A stretch of DNA of 64,000 bases from Blastococcus sp. TF02-09 (lineage in GTDB: Bacteria; Actinomycetota; Actinomycetes; Mycobacteriales; Geodermatophilaceae): positions 186,001-250,000 of the forward strand of contig NZ_QOHH01000003.1 in NCBI RefSeq assembly GCF_003319105.1, given 5' to 3'. Positions 18,501 to 26,948 of this stretch are shown piece by piece (the first letter of the stretch is position 1; each line of letters begins with the position of its first letter). The position numbers and the translations under genes are program-made. The notes beneath the pieces are model-generated. The model was not told the DNA's origin. It saw nothing but the letters and a program-made list of their open reading frames with translations, and searched no databases.

Positions 18501-19147
18501 AGGTCCGCAGCGATCGCCATCAGCGCCGGGCGGGTCTTCTGCTCGATCGCCAGGCCGTGGTCCATCAGCTCGGCGTAGAAGTTCTCCTTGCCGAAGATGT
18601 CCTGGAAGTCCGCCGCTGCCTGCCGTGCCCGGTCCTCCTTGCCCGCGCGCAGCCACATGTTGACCTCGCCCGAGGGGCAGCCGGTCGTGGCGATGAGGCC
18701 CTTCCCGTACCGCTCGAGCAGGTCGCGGTCGAAGCGGGGCTTGCGGTACTGGCCCTCGAGGCTGGCCAGCGAGGAGATGCGGAAGAGGTTGTGCATCCCC
18801 TCCGTCGTCCGCGCCAGCAGCGTCATGTGCGTGTACGCCGCCTTGCCCCGGTTGTTGCCGCCGTCGCCCTCCTCGTCGAGGAGCTTGTCGCCGAAGTCGA
18901 ACGGTGCGCGGTCGAACCGCGAGCCCGGGGTGTAGTAGCCCTCCATGCCGATGATCGGCTTGACGCCCGCGGCCGTGGCCTGCTTGTAGAAGTCGTAGGC
19001 GCCGAAGACGTTGCCGTGGTCGGTCATGGCCAGCGCCGGCATGCCCTGCTCGGCAGCCGCCTTCGTCACCTCGGGCAGCTTGGCCGCGCCGTCCAGCATC
19101 GAGTACTCGGTGTGGACGTGCAGGTGGGCGAAGGAATCGCTGGTCAC
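15593..19147 (-). CDS. dnaE1: DNA polymerase III alpha subunit
   Basis: The 1184-residue replicative polymerase, C family. It begins [19 protein letters not shown], the PHP-domain signature with metal-binding histidines. [15 protein letters not shown] and [14 protein letters not shown] (about residues 415-423, catalytic aspartates) define the palm, and [11 protein letters not shown] and [20 protein letters not shown] the fingers. Toward the C-terminus there is an OB-fold region, followed by a short tail. It lacks the C-terminal features of DnaE2/ImuC, and the length suits DnaE1. The start is GTG 19147 with GAGGAG about 12 nt upstream. The 186 bp upstream carries its promoter. Confidence 0.97.
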   Translation of the reverse strand: [1184 protein letters not shown]

Positions 19148-19333
19148 GGGCGGTCGTGCTCCTCAGTGGTCGTGCGTGCCCGGCCGGCACGGTCTCCGGC
19201 GGGCGACCGGCGGGGAAGACCGGCGTGCGAGCGCCCGGGAGAGGCGTCTCGGGTTCGACCCCGATCCTCGCACTGGAACCTGTCTACGCCGAGGGTCTGA
19301 CAGGACGTGTCGGTCACGCCCGGACCCGATCGG

Positions 19334-19777
19334 TCACGGCAGCGCGCGCCGCATCGTGACGTGCCGGATGCCGGCCTCCACGTACTCCTCGCCGACCGCG
19401 GTGTAGCCCGCCCGCTCGTAGAACCGCCGGGCCGTCACCTGCGCGTGCAGCTCCACCGCAGTGGCACCGCGCAGCACGGCCTGCCGGTGCAGCTCGGCCA
19501 GAACCGCCGCCCCGAACCCGCGGCCCCGCACCGAGGCGTCGGCGGCCATCCGCCCCAGGGACGCCGTCGTCGAGCCCTCCGGCGGCAGCAGCAGCCGCCC
19601 GGTGGCCACGACCCGGCCGGCGTCGTCCCGGGCCCGCACGTGCACCGCGCCGGCGTCGCGGTCGTCCTGCTCGATCTCCGGCGGCACGCCCTGCTCCTCG
19701 ACGAAGACGCGGGTGCGGAGGGCCACCACCTCCGGCCAGTCGTCCGGGGTGGCCACCGAGGCAGTCGGCGCGGTCAC
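19334..19777 (-). CDS. GNAT family N-acetyltransferase
   Basis: A 147-residue single-domain GNAT. VFVEEQGVPPEIEQDDRD and the acetyl-CoA pyrophosphate loop in AADASVRGRGFGAAVLAEL (R/Q-x-x-G-x-G/A form) are clear, followed by LHAQVTARRFYERAGYTAVG. This pattern resembles the ElaA/YjcF-like group. The substrate cannot be predicted. GTG 19777 overlaps the stop of the CPBP protease gene as GTGA, so the two are coupled. The longer open frame upstream is the shadow of that gene. Confidence 0.88.
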   Translation of the reverse strand: MTAPTASVATPDDWPEVVALRTRVFVEEQGVPPEIEQDDRDAGAVHVRARDDAGRVVATGRLLLPPEGSTTASLGRMAADASVRGRGFGAAVLAELHRQAVLRGATAVELHAQVTARRFYERAGYTAVGEEYVEAGIRHVTMRRALP

Positions 19778-20565
19778 CAGGCGGGCCGGGTGGTCGGCAG
19801 CACGCGGGTGGGCACGAGGAGGAAGCGTAGGTCGATGGCGGCGTGCAGCAGCACCGGGAGGAGGAGCGACTCCGTGCTCAGGTAGAGGGCGGCCATCACG
19901 CCGCCGAGCACGCCGGTGAGCAGGATCCCCGCCCGGCCCTGGTAGGCGTGGGCCAGTCCGAACGCCACCGCGGCGATGGCCACCAGCACCCAGCCGGGCA
20001 GGTCCCCGGCGACGGCGGCGACCACGGCGAGGAAGAACCCGCGGTAGAGCCACTCCTCGCAGATGCCGGCGGTCACGCCGACCACGGTGAACAGCCGCCG
20101 CTCCCCCGCCGTCCGCGGCAGCAGCGCCAGCGTGGCGTGCCCCGGCGGCTCGGCGTGCCGGCCCTGCCCGGGCGGCCGGCGGGGCGGCGGCGCCGTCGCC
20201 TCCATCAGCGCGCCACCGCGCAGCGCGCGGGTCGAGGCGACGACGAAGACCAGCACCAGCACGACCAGCAGCGAGGTCAGGGGACCGGGCCACGACTGCG
20301 GCCAAGCGAGCCCCACCGCGGCGGCGTCGACCCCGGGCGCGGCCAGCCACACGGCGAGCGCCAGCAGGGCCAGGCCCCACTCCAGGACCAGCAGCCGGCC
20401 GTAGAAGGACCGGCGCGCGTCGGGGTCGGTGCGCAGCCGACCCTCGAAGCGGCGGTGCAGCACGTGCCCGGCGACGGGCTCGCCGGCGACCAGGTACACG
20501 GCGACGACGACGGCGGCGAAGGCCGCCGGGCCGAAGTCGGTCAACGCGTCCGGGAGCCCGCTCAC
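19774..20565 (-). CDS. CPBP family intramembrane metalloprotease
   Basis: A 263-residue multipass membrane protein of the CAAX-protease and bacteriocin-processing (CPBP) family. The catalytic motifs are present in order: EEWLYR (EExxxR), FGLAHAY (FxxxH) and HAAID (HxxxD), within transmembrane segments of the C-terminal half. Six or seven hydrophobic stretches are visible. The substrate is unknown. It starts at GTG 20565, 19 bp after the RluA-type gene, and is part of the lspA-rluA run. Confidence 0.88.
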   Translation of the reverse strand: MSGLPDALTDFGPAAFAAVVVAVYLVAGEPVAGHVLHRRFEGRLRTDPDARRSFYGRLLVLEWGLALLALAVWLAAPGVDAAAVGLAWPQSWPGPLTSLLVVLVLVFVVASTRALRGGALMEATAPPPRRPPGQGRHAEPPGHATLALLPRTAGERRLFTVVGVTAGICEEWLYRGFFLAVVAAVAGDLPGWVLVAIAAVAFGLAHAYQGRAGILLTGVLGGVMAALYLSTESLLLPVLLHAAIDLRFLLVPTRVLPTTRPAW

Positions 20566-20584
20566 GGCCGACGCCCGGGCCGGG

Positions 20585-21538
20585 TCAGGCCTCGGCGCGC
20601 AGGACGGCCAGCGCGCCGGCGAGGTCGGACGGGTACTCGCTGGTGAACTCCACCCACCGCCCGTCGGCCGGGTGCGGGAAGCCCAGCCGCACCGCGTGCA
20701 GCCACTGGCGGCTCACGCCCAGGCGGGCGGCCAGCGTGGGGTCGGCGCCGTAGGTCATGTCGCCGACGCAGGGGTGGCGCAGCGCGGAGAAGTGCACCCG
20801 GATCTGGTGGGTCCGCCCGGTCTCCAGCCGGATGTCCACGAGGCTGGCGGCGGGGAACGCCTCCATCACCTCGTAGTGCGTCACCGAGGGGCGCCCGCCC
20901 TGCACCACGGCGAAGCGCCAGTCGTGCCGGGGGTGCCGGTCGATCGGGGCGTCGATGGTGCCGCGCGAGGGATCGGGGTGGCCCTGGACGAGGGCGTGGT
21001 AGCCCTTCTCGACGGTGCGCTCCTTGAACGCCGCCTTGAGCGCGGTGTAGGCGCGCTCGCTCTTGGCGACCACCATCACGCCGGTCGTCGCGGCGTCGAG
21101 GCGGTGCACCACGCCCTGGCGCTCGGCGGCGCCGGAGGTGGAGATCCGGTAGCCGGCGGCGGCGAGCCCACCGATGACGGTCGGGCCGTCCCAGCCGGGG
21201 CTCGGGTGGGCCGCCACCCCAACGGGCTTGTCCACGACGACCAGGTCGTCGTCGTCGTAGAGAACCGTCAGGCCCTCGACCGGCCGCGGTGCCGCCGGTT
21301 CACCCGGAGGCGGCGGCAGCTCGACCTCGAGCCAGCTCCCCCCGCTGAGCCGGTCGCCCTTGCCGCGCACCCGGCCGTCGACCAGCACGTTGCCGGCGTC
21401 GGCGACCTCGGCCGCCACGGAGCGCGAGAGCCCGAAGAGCCGGGACAGCGCCTGGTCGACCCGCTGGCCCTCCAGGCCGTCGGGCACCGGCAGGGCGCGG
21501 CTGGTCCCGGACGCGGGCAGGCCGGGAGTGCTGGTCAC
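20585..21538 (-). CDS. RluA/RluD family 23S rRNA pseudouridine synthase
   Basis: A 317-residue protein with an N-terminal S4 RNA-binding domain ([16 protein letters not shown]...[14 protein letters not shown]) and a catalytic domain containing [18 protein letters not shown], where Asp of HRLD is the nucleophile. [14 protein letters not shown] is the second family signature. Lengthwise and by its S4 domain it resembles RluD, which modifies helix 69 of 23S rRNA; RluC specificity cannot be excluded. GTG 21538 overlaps the lspA stop as GTGA. The lspA-rluA pairing is widespread in actinobacteria. Confidence 0.92.
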   Translation of the reverse strand: MTSTPGLPASGTSRALPVPDGLEGQRVDQALSRLFGLSRSVAAEVADAGNVLVDGRVRGKGDRLSGGSWLEVELPPPPGEPAAPRPVEGLTVLYDDDDLVVVDKPVGVAAHPSPGWDGPTVIGGLAAAGYRISTSGAAERQGVVHRLDAATTGVMVVAKSERAYTALKAAFKERTVEKGYHALVQGHPDPSRGTIDAPIDRHPRHDWRFAVVQGGRPSVTHYEVMEAFPAASLVDIRLETGRTHQIRVHFSALRHPCVGDMTYGADPTLAARLGVSRQWLHAVRLGFPHPADGRWVEFTSEYPSDLAGALAVLRAEA

Positions 21539-22128
21539 TCCCCCATTGTGACGGTCGGGCTCGGCCGACCGGTGGAGCCCGCCGAGTCGTCGCCGGAGCG
21601 GGTGCCGTCGAAGTCGATGCCGCGCAGCGCCAGGAGCGCCCCGAGGATGCCGCCGCAGACGATCGCCGAGTCGGCCACGTTGAACACCGGCCACACCTCG
21701 CCGTCGGGGCCGAACACCGACAGGAAGTCGACGACGCCGCCGCGCAGGAAGCCCGGGTCGCGGAACACCCGGTCGACCAGGTTGCCGACGGCGCCCCCGA
21801 GGACCAGGCCCAGCGTGATCGCCCAGCCGGTGGAGAACAGCCGCCGGGCGGTGCGCACGATGACCAGGACGACGGCGAGGGCCACGAGCGTGAAGACGAC
21901 GGTGAAGCCCTCGGCGAAGGAGAAAGCGGCGCCGGTGTTGCGCAGGTGCGTCAGGTAGAGCGCGCCACCGAGCACCCGGATGTCCTCGCCCGGCTCGATG
22001 CGGGCGACCACGACGAGCTTGGTGACCAGGTCGACGAGCAGCACGCCGGCGGCGAGCGCGAGCAGCAGACCCGTCCTCGGCCGGCGCGCGGGTCGCTGGA
22101 CGTCCGCCGGGACGGGCTGTTCGGTCAC
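21535..22128 (-). CDS. lspA: Lipoprotein signal peptidase (signal peptidase II)
   Basis: A 197-residue inner-membrane aspartic protease that cleaves prolipoproteins before the lipidated cysteine. The four transmembrane helices are evident. The catalytic motifs [19 protein letters not shown] (first Asp) and VFNVADSAI (second Asp) are intact. GTG 22128 is chosen because it begins VTEQPVPAD just before the first helix and lies 7 nt after a TATCGT -10 element; no Shine-Dalgarno is seen. The maltose-type lipoprotein encoded upstream in this window would be one of its substrates. Confidence 0.95.
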   Translation of the reverse strand: MTEQPVPADVQRPARRPRTGLLLALAAGVLLVDLVTKLVVVARIEPGEDIRVLGGALYLTHLRNTGAAFSFAEGFTVVFTLVALAVVLVIVRTARRLFSTGWAITLGLVLGGAVGNLVDRVFRDPGFLRGGVVDFLSVFGPDGEVWPVFNVADSAIVCGGILGALLALRGIDFDGTRSGDDSAGSTGRPSPTVTMGE

Positions 22129-22135
22129 GACGACG

Positions 22136-22141
22136 ACGATA
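22136..22141 (-). promoter_or_regulatory. Candidate -10 of a leaderless lspA promoter
   Basis: TATCGT on the minus strand matches TANNNT and is followed by 7 nt (CGTCGTC) and the GTG start of lspA. No ribosome binding site is visible. This would give lspA-rluA-CPBP-GNAT their own promoter, independent of the sugar operon ending 40 bp upstream. Confidence 0.45.
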
Positions 22142-22168
22142 GCCGCGGTGCGGGCGGGATCGGTCAGG

Positions 22169-23773
22169 TCACGCGAGCCCGGGGTCGATGGGCCGCAGCC
22201 ACACGGCCGTGTCCGGCGGCAGCCACCCGTCGACGGGCCCGCTGGCGAGGGCGACGCGACCGTGCCCGGCGAGGTCCACCGGGCCGGTCCCGAGGTTGAC
22301 CAGGCAGCGCAGGACGTCACCGCGGTCGAACGCCAGCACGTCGTCGCCGACGTCCCGCCAGGCCATGCCGGTGCCGCGCAGGGACCGTCGCAGCCGGATC
22401 GCCGAGCGGTACAGGGCGAGCACCGACCCGGGATCGGCCTGCTGCGCGGCCACCGTCGAGCCCGCCCACCCCGCGGGCTGCGGCAGCCAGGGCTGCACGC
22501 CGGGTGCGGAGAAGTCGAACGGCGGGACCTGCCCGCCCCACGGGATCGGCACCCGGCAGCCGTCCCGGCCCCGGACGGTGTGCCCGGAGCGGATCCAGGT
22601 CGGGTCCTGCAGCACCTCCTCCGGCAGGTCCTCCACCTCCGGCAGCCCGAGCTCCTCGCCCTGGTAGAGGTACGCCGAGCCCGGCAGGGCGAGGGTGAGC
22701 AGGGCGGCGGCGCGGGCGCGGCGCAGCCCCAGGCCGAGGTCGCTGGGCGACGGCGCGAGCGCAGCGCCGCCGAACCCCGCCCCGGTGCACGCCCGGCCGA
22801 ACCGGGTCACGTGCCGGGTCTCGTCGTGGCTGGACAGCACCCAGGTGGCCGGCGCACCGGTGGGCGCCAGCGCGGCGAGGGTGCTGTCGACCACCTGCCG
22901 CAGCGCCGCCGCGTCCCACGGCGCGGTGAGGTAGTCGAAGTTGAAGGTGGTGTGCATCTCGTCCGCGCGCACGTACCGGCTCAGCCGCTCCGGGCCGTTC
23001 ACCACCGCCTCGGTGACGAAGAGCCGGTCGCCGTCGTAGGAGTCCCCGATCCGCCGCCAGCGCCGGAGGATGTCGTGCACCCCGTCGACGTCCCAGTGCG
23101 GGTTGCCCACCCAGCGGCGCGACTCGAAGGCGGCGCCCGGCGCGTGCCCGGCGTCGGGCAGCTCGGCGGCCTTTGCCATCGCCGGCGCGGCGTCCACCCG
23201 GAAGCCGTCGACCCCGCGGTCGAACCAGAACCGCAGGATCTCGTCGAACTCCTCGCGGACCCCCGGGTGCGCCCAGTCGAGATCGGGCTGCTCGGGGGCG
23301 AACAGGTGCAGGTACCACTGCCCCGGGCGACCGTCCGGCTCGACCACGCGGGTCCAGGCGCGCCCGCCGAAGGCGCTGATCCAGTCGTTGGGTGGCTCGG
23401 CTCCCCCGGCCCGGCCGTCGCGGAAGAAGTAGCGCTCCCGCTCGGGCGACCCCCCCGGCCCGGCCGCCAGCCCCGCGACGAACCACGGGTGCCGGTCCGA
23501 GGTGTGGTTGGCGACCAGATCGGTGATCACCCGGATGCCGGCGGCGTGCGCCTCGGCCAGCAGCGCGTCGGCGTCGGCGAGGGTGCCGAAGAGCGGGTCG
23601 ATGTCGCGGTAGTCGGCGACGTCGTAGCCGCCGTCGGCCATGGGCGACGGGTTCCAGGGCGTCACCCAGACCGCGTCGACCCCCAGGTCGGCCAGGTACG
23701 GGAGGCGGCGCCGGAGCCCCACGAGGTCCCCCACGCCGTCGCCGTCACCGTCGGCGAAGCTGCGCAGGTACAC
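22169..23773 (-). CDS. GH13 alpha-glucosidase-type enzyme, start uncertain
   Basis: An enzyme of at least 534 residues of glycoside hydrolase family 13 (alpha-glucosidase/oligo-1,6-glucosidase type), probably splitting the glucoside imported by the adjacent ABC transporter in the cytosol. Visible are the barrel motifs DLVANHTSDRHPWF, GFRVDAAPAMAK (Asp nucleophile), VTEAVV (acid/base Glu) and SSHDETRHVTRFG. The conserved N-terminal WWRDAVVYEVYLRSF is in frame, but only GTG 23773 (inside it, at EVYL) is available: the codon before PWWRD is GTC and no ATG, GTG or TTG lies upstream in frame. The real start may be a rare codon near 23803, or the sequence is altered by a local 16 bp direct repeat. 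Confidence 0.9.
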   Translation of the reverse strand: MYLRSFADGDGDGVGDLVGLRRRLPYLADLGVDAVWVTPWNPSPMADGGYDVADYRDIDPLFGTLADADALLAEAHAAGIRVITDLVANHTSDRHPWFVAGLAAGPGGSPERERYFFRDGRAGGAEPPNDWISAFGGRAWTRVVEPDGRPGQWYLHLFAPEQPDLDWAHPGVREEFDEILRFWFDRGVDGFRVDAAPAMAKAAELPDAGHAPGAAFESRRWVGNPHWDVDGVHDILRRWRRIGDSYDGDRLFVTEAVVNGPERLSRYVRADEMHTTFNFDYLTAPWDAAALRQVVDSTLAALAPTGAPATWVLSSHDETRHVTRFGRACTGAGFGGAALAPSPSDLGLGLRRARAAALLTLALPGSAYLYQGEELGLPEVEDLPEEVLQDPTWIRSGHTVRGRDGCRVPIPWGGQVPPFDFSAPGVQPWLPQPAGWAGSTVAAQQADPGSVLALYRSAIRLRRSLRGTGMAWRDVGDDVLAFDRGDVLRCLVNLGTGPVDLAGHGRVALASGPVDGWLPPDTAVWLRPIDPGLA

Positions 23774-23834
23774 CTCGTAGACGACGGCGTCCCGCCACCA
23801 CGGGACGCCGGAGACGACGGCGTCCCGTCCCCCG

Positions 23835-25088
23835 CTAGGCAGCGCCGACGGCGGTGGCCCCGCGTGCGGCCTCCTGGGCGGCCTCGCGGTCCTGGGTCGC
23901 CAGCCGGGTCAGCTCCGCGCCCGCGTCGGCGTCGCGGGTGAGGTTCTCGCCGGTCTGCGGGTCGAAGACGTGGATCTTGCGGGCGTCCAGCCAGATCTCC
24001 GCCTCCTGGCCCTCGCGGATGCGACTGGTCGAGTCGATCGACACGACCGCCTGGGTGCGCAGCTCCTCGGAGTCCAGTTCCCGCGACAGCTCCCGCAGCT
24101 TCTCCCGGATCGCCTCCGGCGCCTCGTAGGGGATGTAGGCGTACTGCGAGTCGCCGAGCCACTCGGTGACGTCGACCCGCGCCCGGAACGTGGAGCCCAC
24201 GTGCCGCTTGGCCTCGTCGACGAGCGAGGCGTCCTCGAAGTACTCCGGCCGGATGCCCACGAGCAGCAGGTCGCGCCCGCGCACCTTCGCCGCCCGCGCC
24301 TCGTCGAGCCGGATCGACCCGAAGGGCGTGCTCAGCGCGTCGCCCTCGAGCGTCGCCGGCAGGAAGTTCATCGGCGGCGAGCCGATGAACCCGGCCACGA
24401 ACAGGTTCACCGGCTGCTCGTAGAGCTCGCGCGGCGAGGCCACCTGCTGGATGACGCCCTTGCGCAGCACGCAGACCCGGTCCCCGAGCGTCATGGCCTC
24501 GGTCTGGTCGTGGGTGACGTAGACGGTGGTGATGCCGAGCCGGCGCTGCAGCCGGGAGATCTCGGTGCGCATCTGGCCGCGGAGCTTGGCGTCGAGGTTG
24601 GACAGCGGCTCGTCGAAGAGGAACGCCTCGGCCTGGCGGACGATGGCCCGCCCCATGGCCACGCGCTGCCGCTGGCCACCGGAGAGGTTCGCCGGCTTGC
24701 GCTCGAGGTGCTCGCGCAGCTCCAGGACGTCGGCCGCCTCGGTGACCCGGCGGCGGACCTCGTCGTCGGGGGTCTTCGACAGCCGCAGCGGGAAGGCGAT
24801 GTTCTCGAACACCGTCATGTGCGGGTAGAGCGCGTAGTTCTGGAACACCATGGACAGGTTGCGGTCGCGCGGCGCCTTCTCGTTCACCCGGGTCCCGCCG
24901 ATGACCATGTCGCCGTTGGTGATGTCCTCCAGGCCGACGATCATCCGCAGCAGCGTCGACTTCCCGCAGCCGGACGGGCCGACCAGGATCATGAACTCGC
25001 CGTCGGCGATGTCCAGGCTGACGTCGTTGACCGCGGGGAACCCGTCGCCGTACTTCTTGACGATGTTCTTCATCTCGATGGAGGCCAT
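23835..25088 (-). CDS. Sugar ABC transporter ATP-binding protein (MsmK/UgpC type)
   Basis: A 417-residue ATPase for carbohydrate uptake, CUT1 class. Walker A is GPSGCGKST, the Q loop lies in VFQNYALYPHMTV, the signature is LSGGQRQRVAMGRA and Walker B is FLFDEPLSNLDAK followed by the switch His in THDQTEAM. The C-terminal TOBE/MOI-like region (from about residue 240) is long and ends in an Ala/Glu tail beyond the usual 370-390 residues. Multitask ATPases of this type often serve several CUT1 importers. It lies 64 bp after the MalG-type permease gene and its stop overlaps the N-terminal region of the GH13 frame. Confidence 0.95.
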   Translation of the reverse strand: MASIEMKNIVKKYGDGFPAVNDVSLDIADGEFMILVGPSGCGKSTLLRMIVGLEDITNGDMVIGGTRVNEKAPRDRNLSMVFQNYALYPHMTVFENIAFPLRLSKTPDDEVRRRVTEAADVLELREHLERKPANLSGGQRQRVAMGRAIVRQAEAFLFDEPLSNLDAKLRGQMRTEISRLQRRLGITTVYVTHDQTEAMTLGDRVCVLRKGVIQQVASPRELYEQPVNLFVAGFIGSPPMNFLPATLEGDALSTPFGSIRLDEARAAKVRGRDLLLVGIRPEYFEDASLVDEAKRHVGSTFRARVDVTEWLGDSQYAYIPYEAPEAIREKLRELSRELDSEELRTQAVVSIDSTSRIREGQEAEIWLDARKIHVFDPQTGENLTRDADAGAELTRLATQDREAAQEAARGATAVGAA

Positions 25089-25152
25089 CAGTGCTCGTCC
25101 CCTCGGTGGGTCGTGGGTCGTGAGGTCGGGATCGGGAGTCGCGTCACGGCGG

Positions 25153-25986
25153 TCAGCCCTTGACCGCGCCGTTGGTGAGGCCGGCGACGATGCGCCGCTG
25201 GAAGAGCAGGACCAGGACGACGACGGGGATGGTGACGATCACCGCGGCCGCGGCGATCACCGTGGTGGGGTCCTCGAACTGCGAGGCGCCGGAGAACAGA
25301 CCGAGCGCGGCGGGGACCGGCCGTGAGGCATCGGTGGAGGTCAGCGAGATGCCGTAGGCGAAGTCGTTCCACGCGATGAAGAACGCGATGATCGCCGTGG
25401 TGAAGACGCCGGGCGCGGCCAGCGGCACGATCACCTTGCGGAAGGCCTGCCAGGTGGTGGCGCCGTCGACCTGGGCCGCCTGCTCCATCTCCCACGGGAT
25501 CTCGCGGAAGAACGCCGACATCGTCCAGATCGAGATCGGCAGGGTGAGCGACAGGTACGGGATGATCAGCCCGAGCCAGGTGTCGTACAGGCCGATCTGC
25601 CGCCAGACATTGAACAGCGGCGTCACGATCGAGATGACCGGGAAGATCGCGACCGCGAGCGCCGTGCTGAGGATCAGCCGCTTCCCGGGGAAGTCCAGCC
25701 GCGCGATCGCGTAGGCGGCGAACATCGACAGCAGGCACGAGATGAACGTCGCGATGAGGCAGATGCCGAACGAGTTGCGCAGCGCCGGCAGGAACAGGTC
25801 GCTCGCCGTGCCGGTGAAGATCTCCTCGTAGTTGCTCCACGTCGCGCTCGTGGGCAGGAAGGAGGAGTTGGAGACGTCGGCCGGCGCCTTGAGCGACAGC
25901 GAGACGATCCAGGCGATCGGGAACAGGCAGTAGATGACGATCAGCACCCCGCCGATCCACCACCAGACCTTCGACCTCGTGGACAT
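25153..25986 (-). CDS. Carbohydrate ABC transporter permease, MalG type
   Basis: A 277-residue permease with six hydrophobic segments. The EAA loop that contacts the ATPase is readable as EMEQAAQVDGATTWQAFRKV followed by IVPLAAPG. The N-terminal WIGGVLIVIYCLFPIAWI and the absence of an extra N-terminal domain are typical of MalG-like CUT1 subunits. ATG 25986 overlaps the MalF-type stop by one base (TGATG), so translation is coupled. It pairs with the upstream permease. Confidence 0.94.
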   Translation of the reverse strand: MSTRSKVWWWIGGVLIVIYCLFPIAWIVSLSLKAPADVSNSSFLPTSATWSNYEEIFTGTASDLFLPALRNSFGICLIATFISCLLSMFAAYAIARLDFPGKRLILSTALAVAIFPVISIVTPLFNVWRQIGLYDTWLGLIIPYLSLTLPISIWTMSAFFREIPWEMEQAAQVDGATTWQAFRKVIVPLAAPGVFTTAIIAFFIAWNDFAYGISLTSTDASRPVPAALGLFSGASQFEDPTTVIAAAAVIVTIPVVVLVLLFQRRIVAGLTNGAVKG

Positions 25987-26948
25987 CAGCCCTCTCCCCT
26001 CGTCTGGGCGAGATCAACCCGGAACGCCTTAATGAAGCCGAACGCTATGAGCACCACGGAGAGGAACAGCAGCACCGAGACCGCCGAGCCGAGACCGATC
26101 TCGACCCGTGTGATCGTCTGGCGATAGGCGAGGAACGAGACGGACTCCGTCTGGTTCGCCCCCGCGGTCATGATGAAGATGCTGTCGAAGATCCGGAACG
26201 CGTCGAGGGTGCGGAACAGCAGCGCCACCATGATGGCGGCCTTCATGTTCGGGATGGTCACCCGCCACAACCGCTGCCACGCGGTCGCCCCGTCGACCTT
26301 GGCCGCCTCCTGCAGCACCTCCGGCACCTGGGCGAGGCCGGCCAGGAGCAGCAGCGAGATGAACGGCGTGGTCTTCCAGATCTCGGCCAGGCAGATCACC
26401 AGCAGCGAGGTCCACCGGTCGCCGAACCAGTCGGTGTCGGTGCCGACGCCCGGCAACCAGGCGAACCAGCTGTTGACGAACCCGGTGTTGACGTCGAAGG
26501 CGAACTGCCAGGCGTACGCCGACACGACGGTGATGACCGCGTACGGGATGAGGATCGCCGCACGCAGCACCGGCCGCAGCGTCCGGAGCGCCTTGGCCAT
26601 GACGTACGCCAGCGCGAAGCCCAGGACGAGCTCCACCGCGACGGTCACCACGGTGATGAAGACCGTCACCAGGATGGCCTGCCACCACAGGCCGTCGGAC
26701 AGGACGACCCAGTAGTTCTCCAGGCCGTTGAACGACTTGTTCTCCGGGTCGGTGAGCCGGTAGGAGAACAGCGAGTCGTAGATCGCCTGCGCGATCGGGT
26801 AGGCCGTGACGAGCAGCATCACGGCGAACGCCGGGCCGGCGAGCATCCAGCCCAGCTTCCGCTCGGCCTTCGACTTGTCGGACAGCCCCGAGGGCGGGGC
26901 CGAGACCGGCCGGGTCTTCTCGACCGGTGGGAGCGTCGTCTGGCTCAC
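25986..26948 (-). CDS. Carbohydrate ABC transporter permease, MalF type
   Basis: A 320-residue permease. After a polar N-terminus of about 30 residues the first helix is MLAGPAFAVMLLVTAYPIAQ, followed by five more. The EAA loop reads EVLQEAAKVDGATAWQRLWR. GTG 26948 overlaps the stop of the solute-binding protein gene as GTGA. An open frame upstream belongs to the shadow of that gene. With the MalG-type partner it forms the membrane channel of a disaccharide or oligosaccharide importer. Confidence 0.94.
   Translation of the reverse strand: MSQTTLPPVEKTRPVSAPPSGLSDKSKAERKLGWMLAGPAFAVMLLVTAYPIAQAIYDSLFSYRLTDPENKSFNGLENYWVVLSDGLWWQAILVTVFITVVTVAVELVLGFALAYVMAKALRTLRPVLRAAILIPYAVITVVSAYAWQFAFDVNTGFVNSWFAWLPGVGTDTDWFGDRWTSLLVICLAEIWKTTPFISLLLLAGLAQVPEVLQEAAKVDGATAWQRLWRVTIPNMKAAIMVALLFRTLDAFRIFDSIFIMTAGANQTESVSFLAYRQTITRVEIGLGSAVSVLLFLSVVLIAFGFIKAFRVDLAQTRGEG

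Noticed and set aside
15533-19300. 1255-codon open frame on the plus strand
   Set aside because: It is the antisense shadow of dnaE1; the translation is low-complexity Arg/Val/Asp/Gly without any domain, as GC-rich third positions produce.
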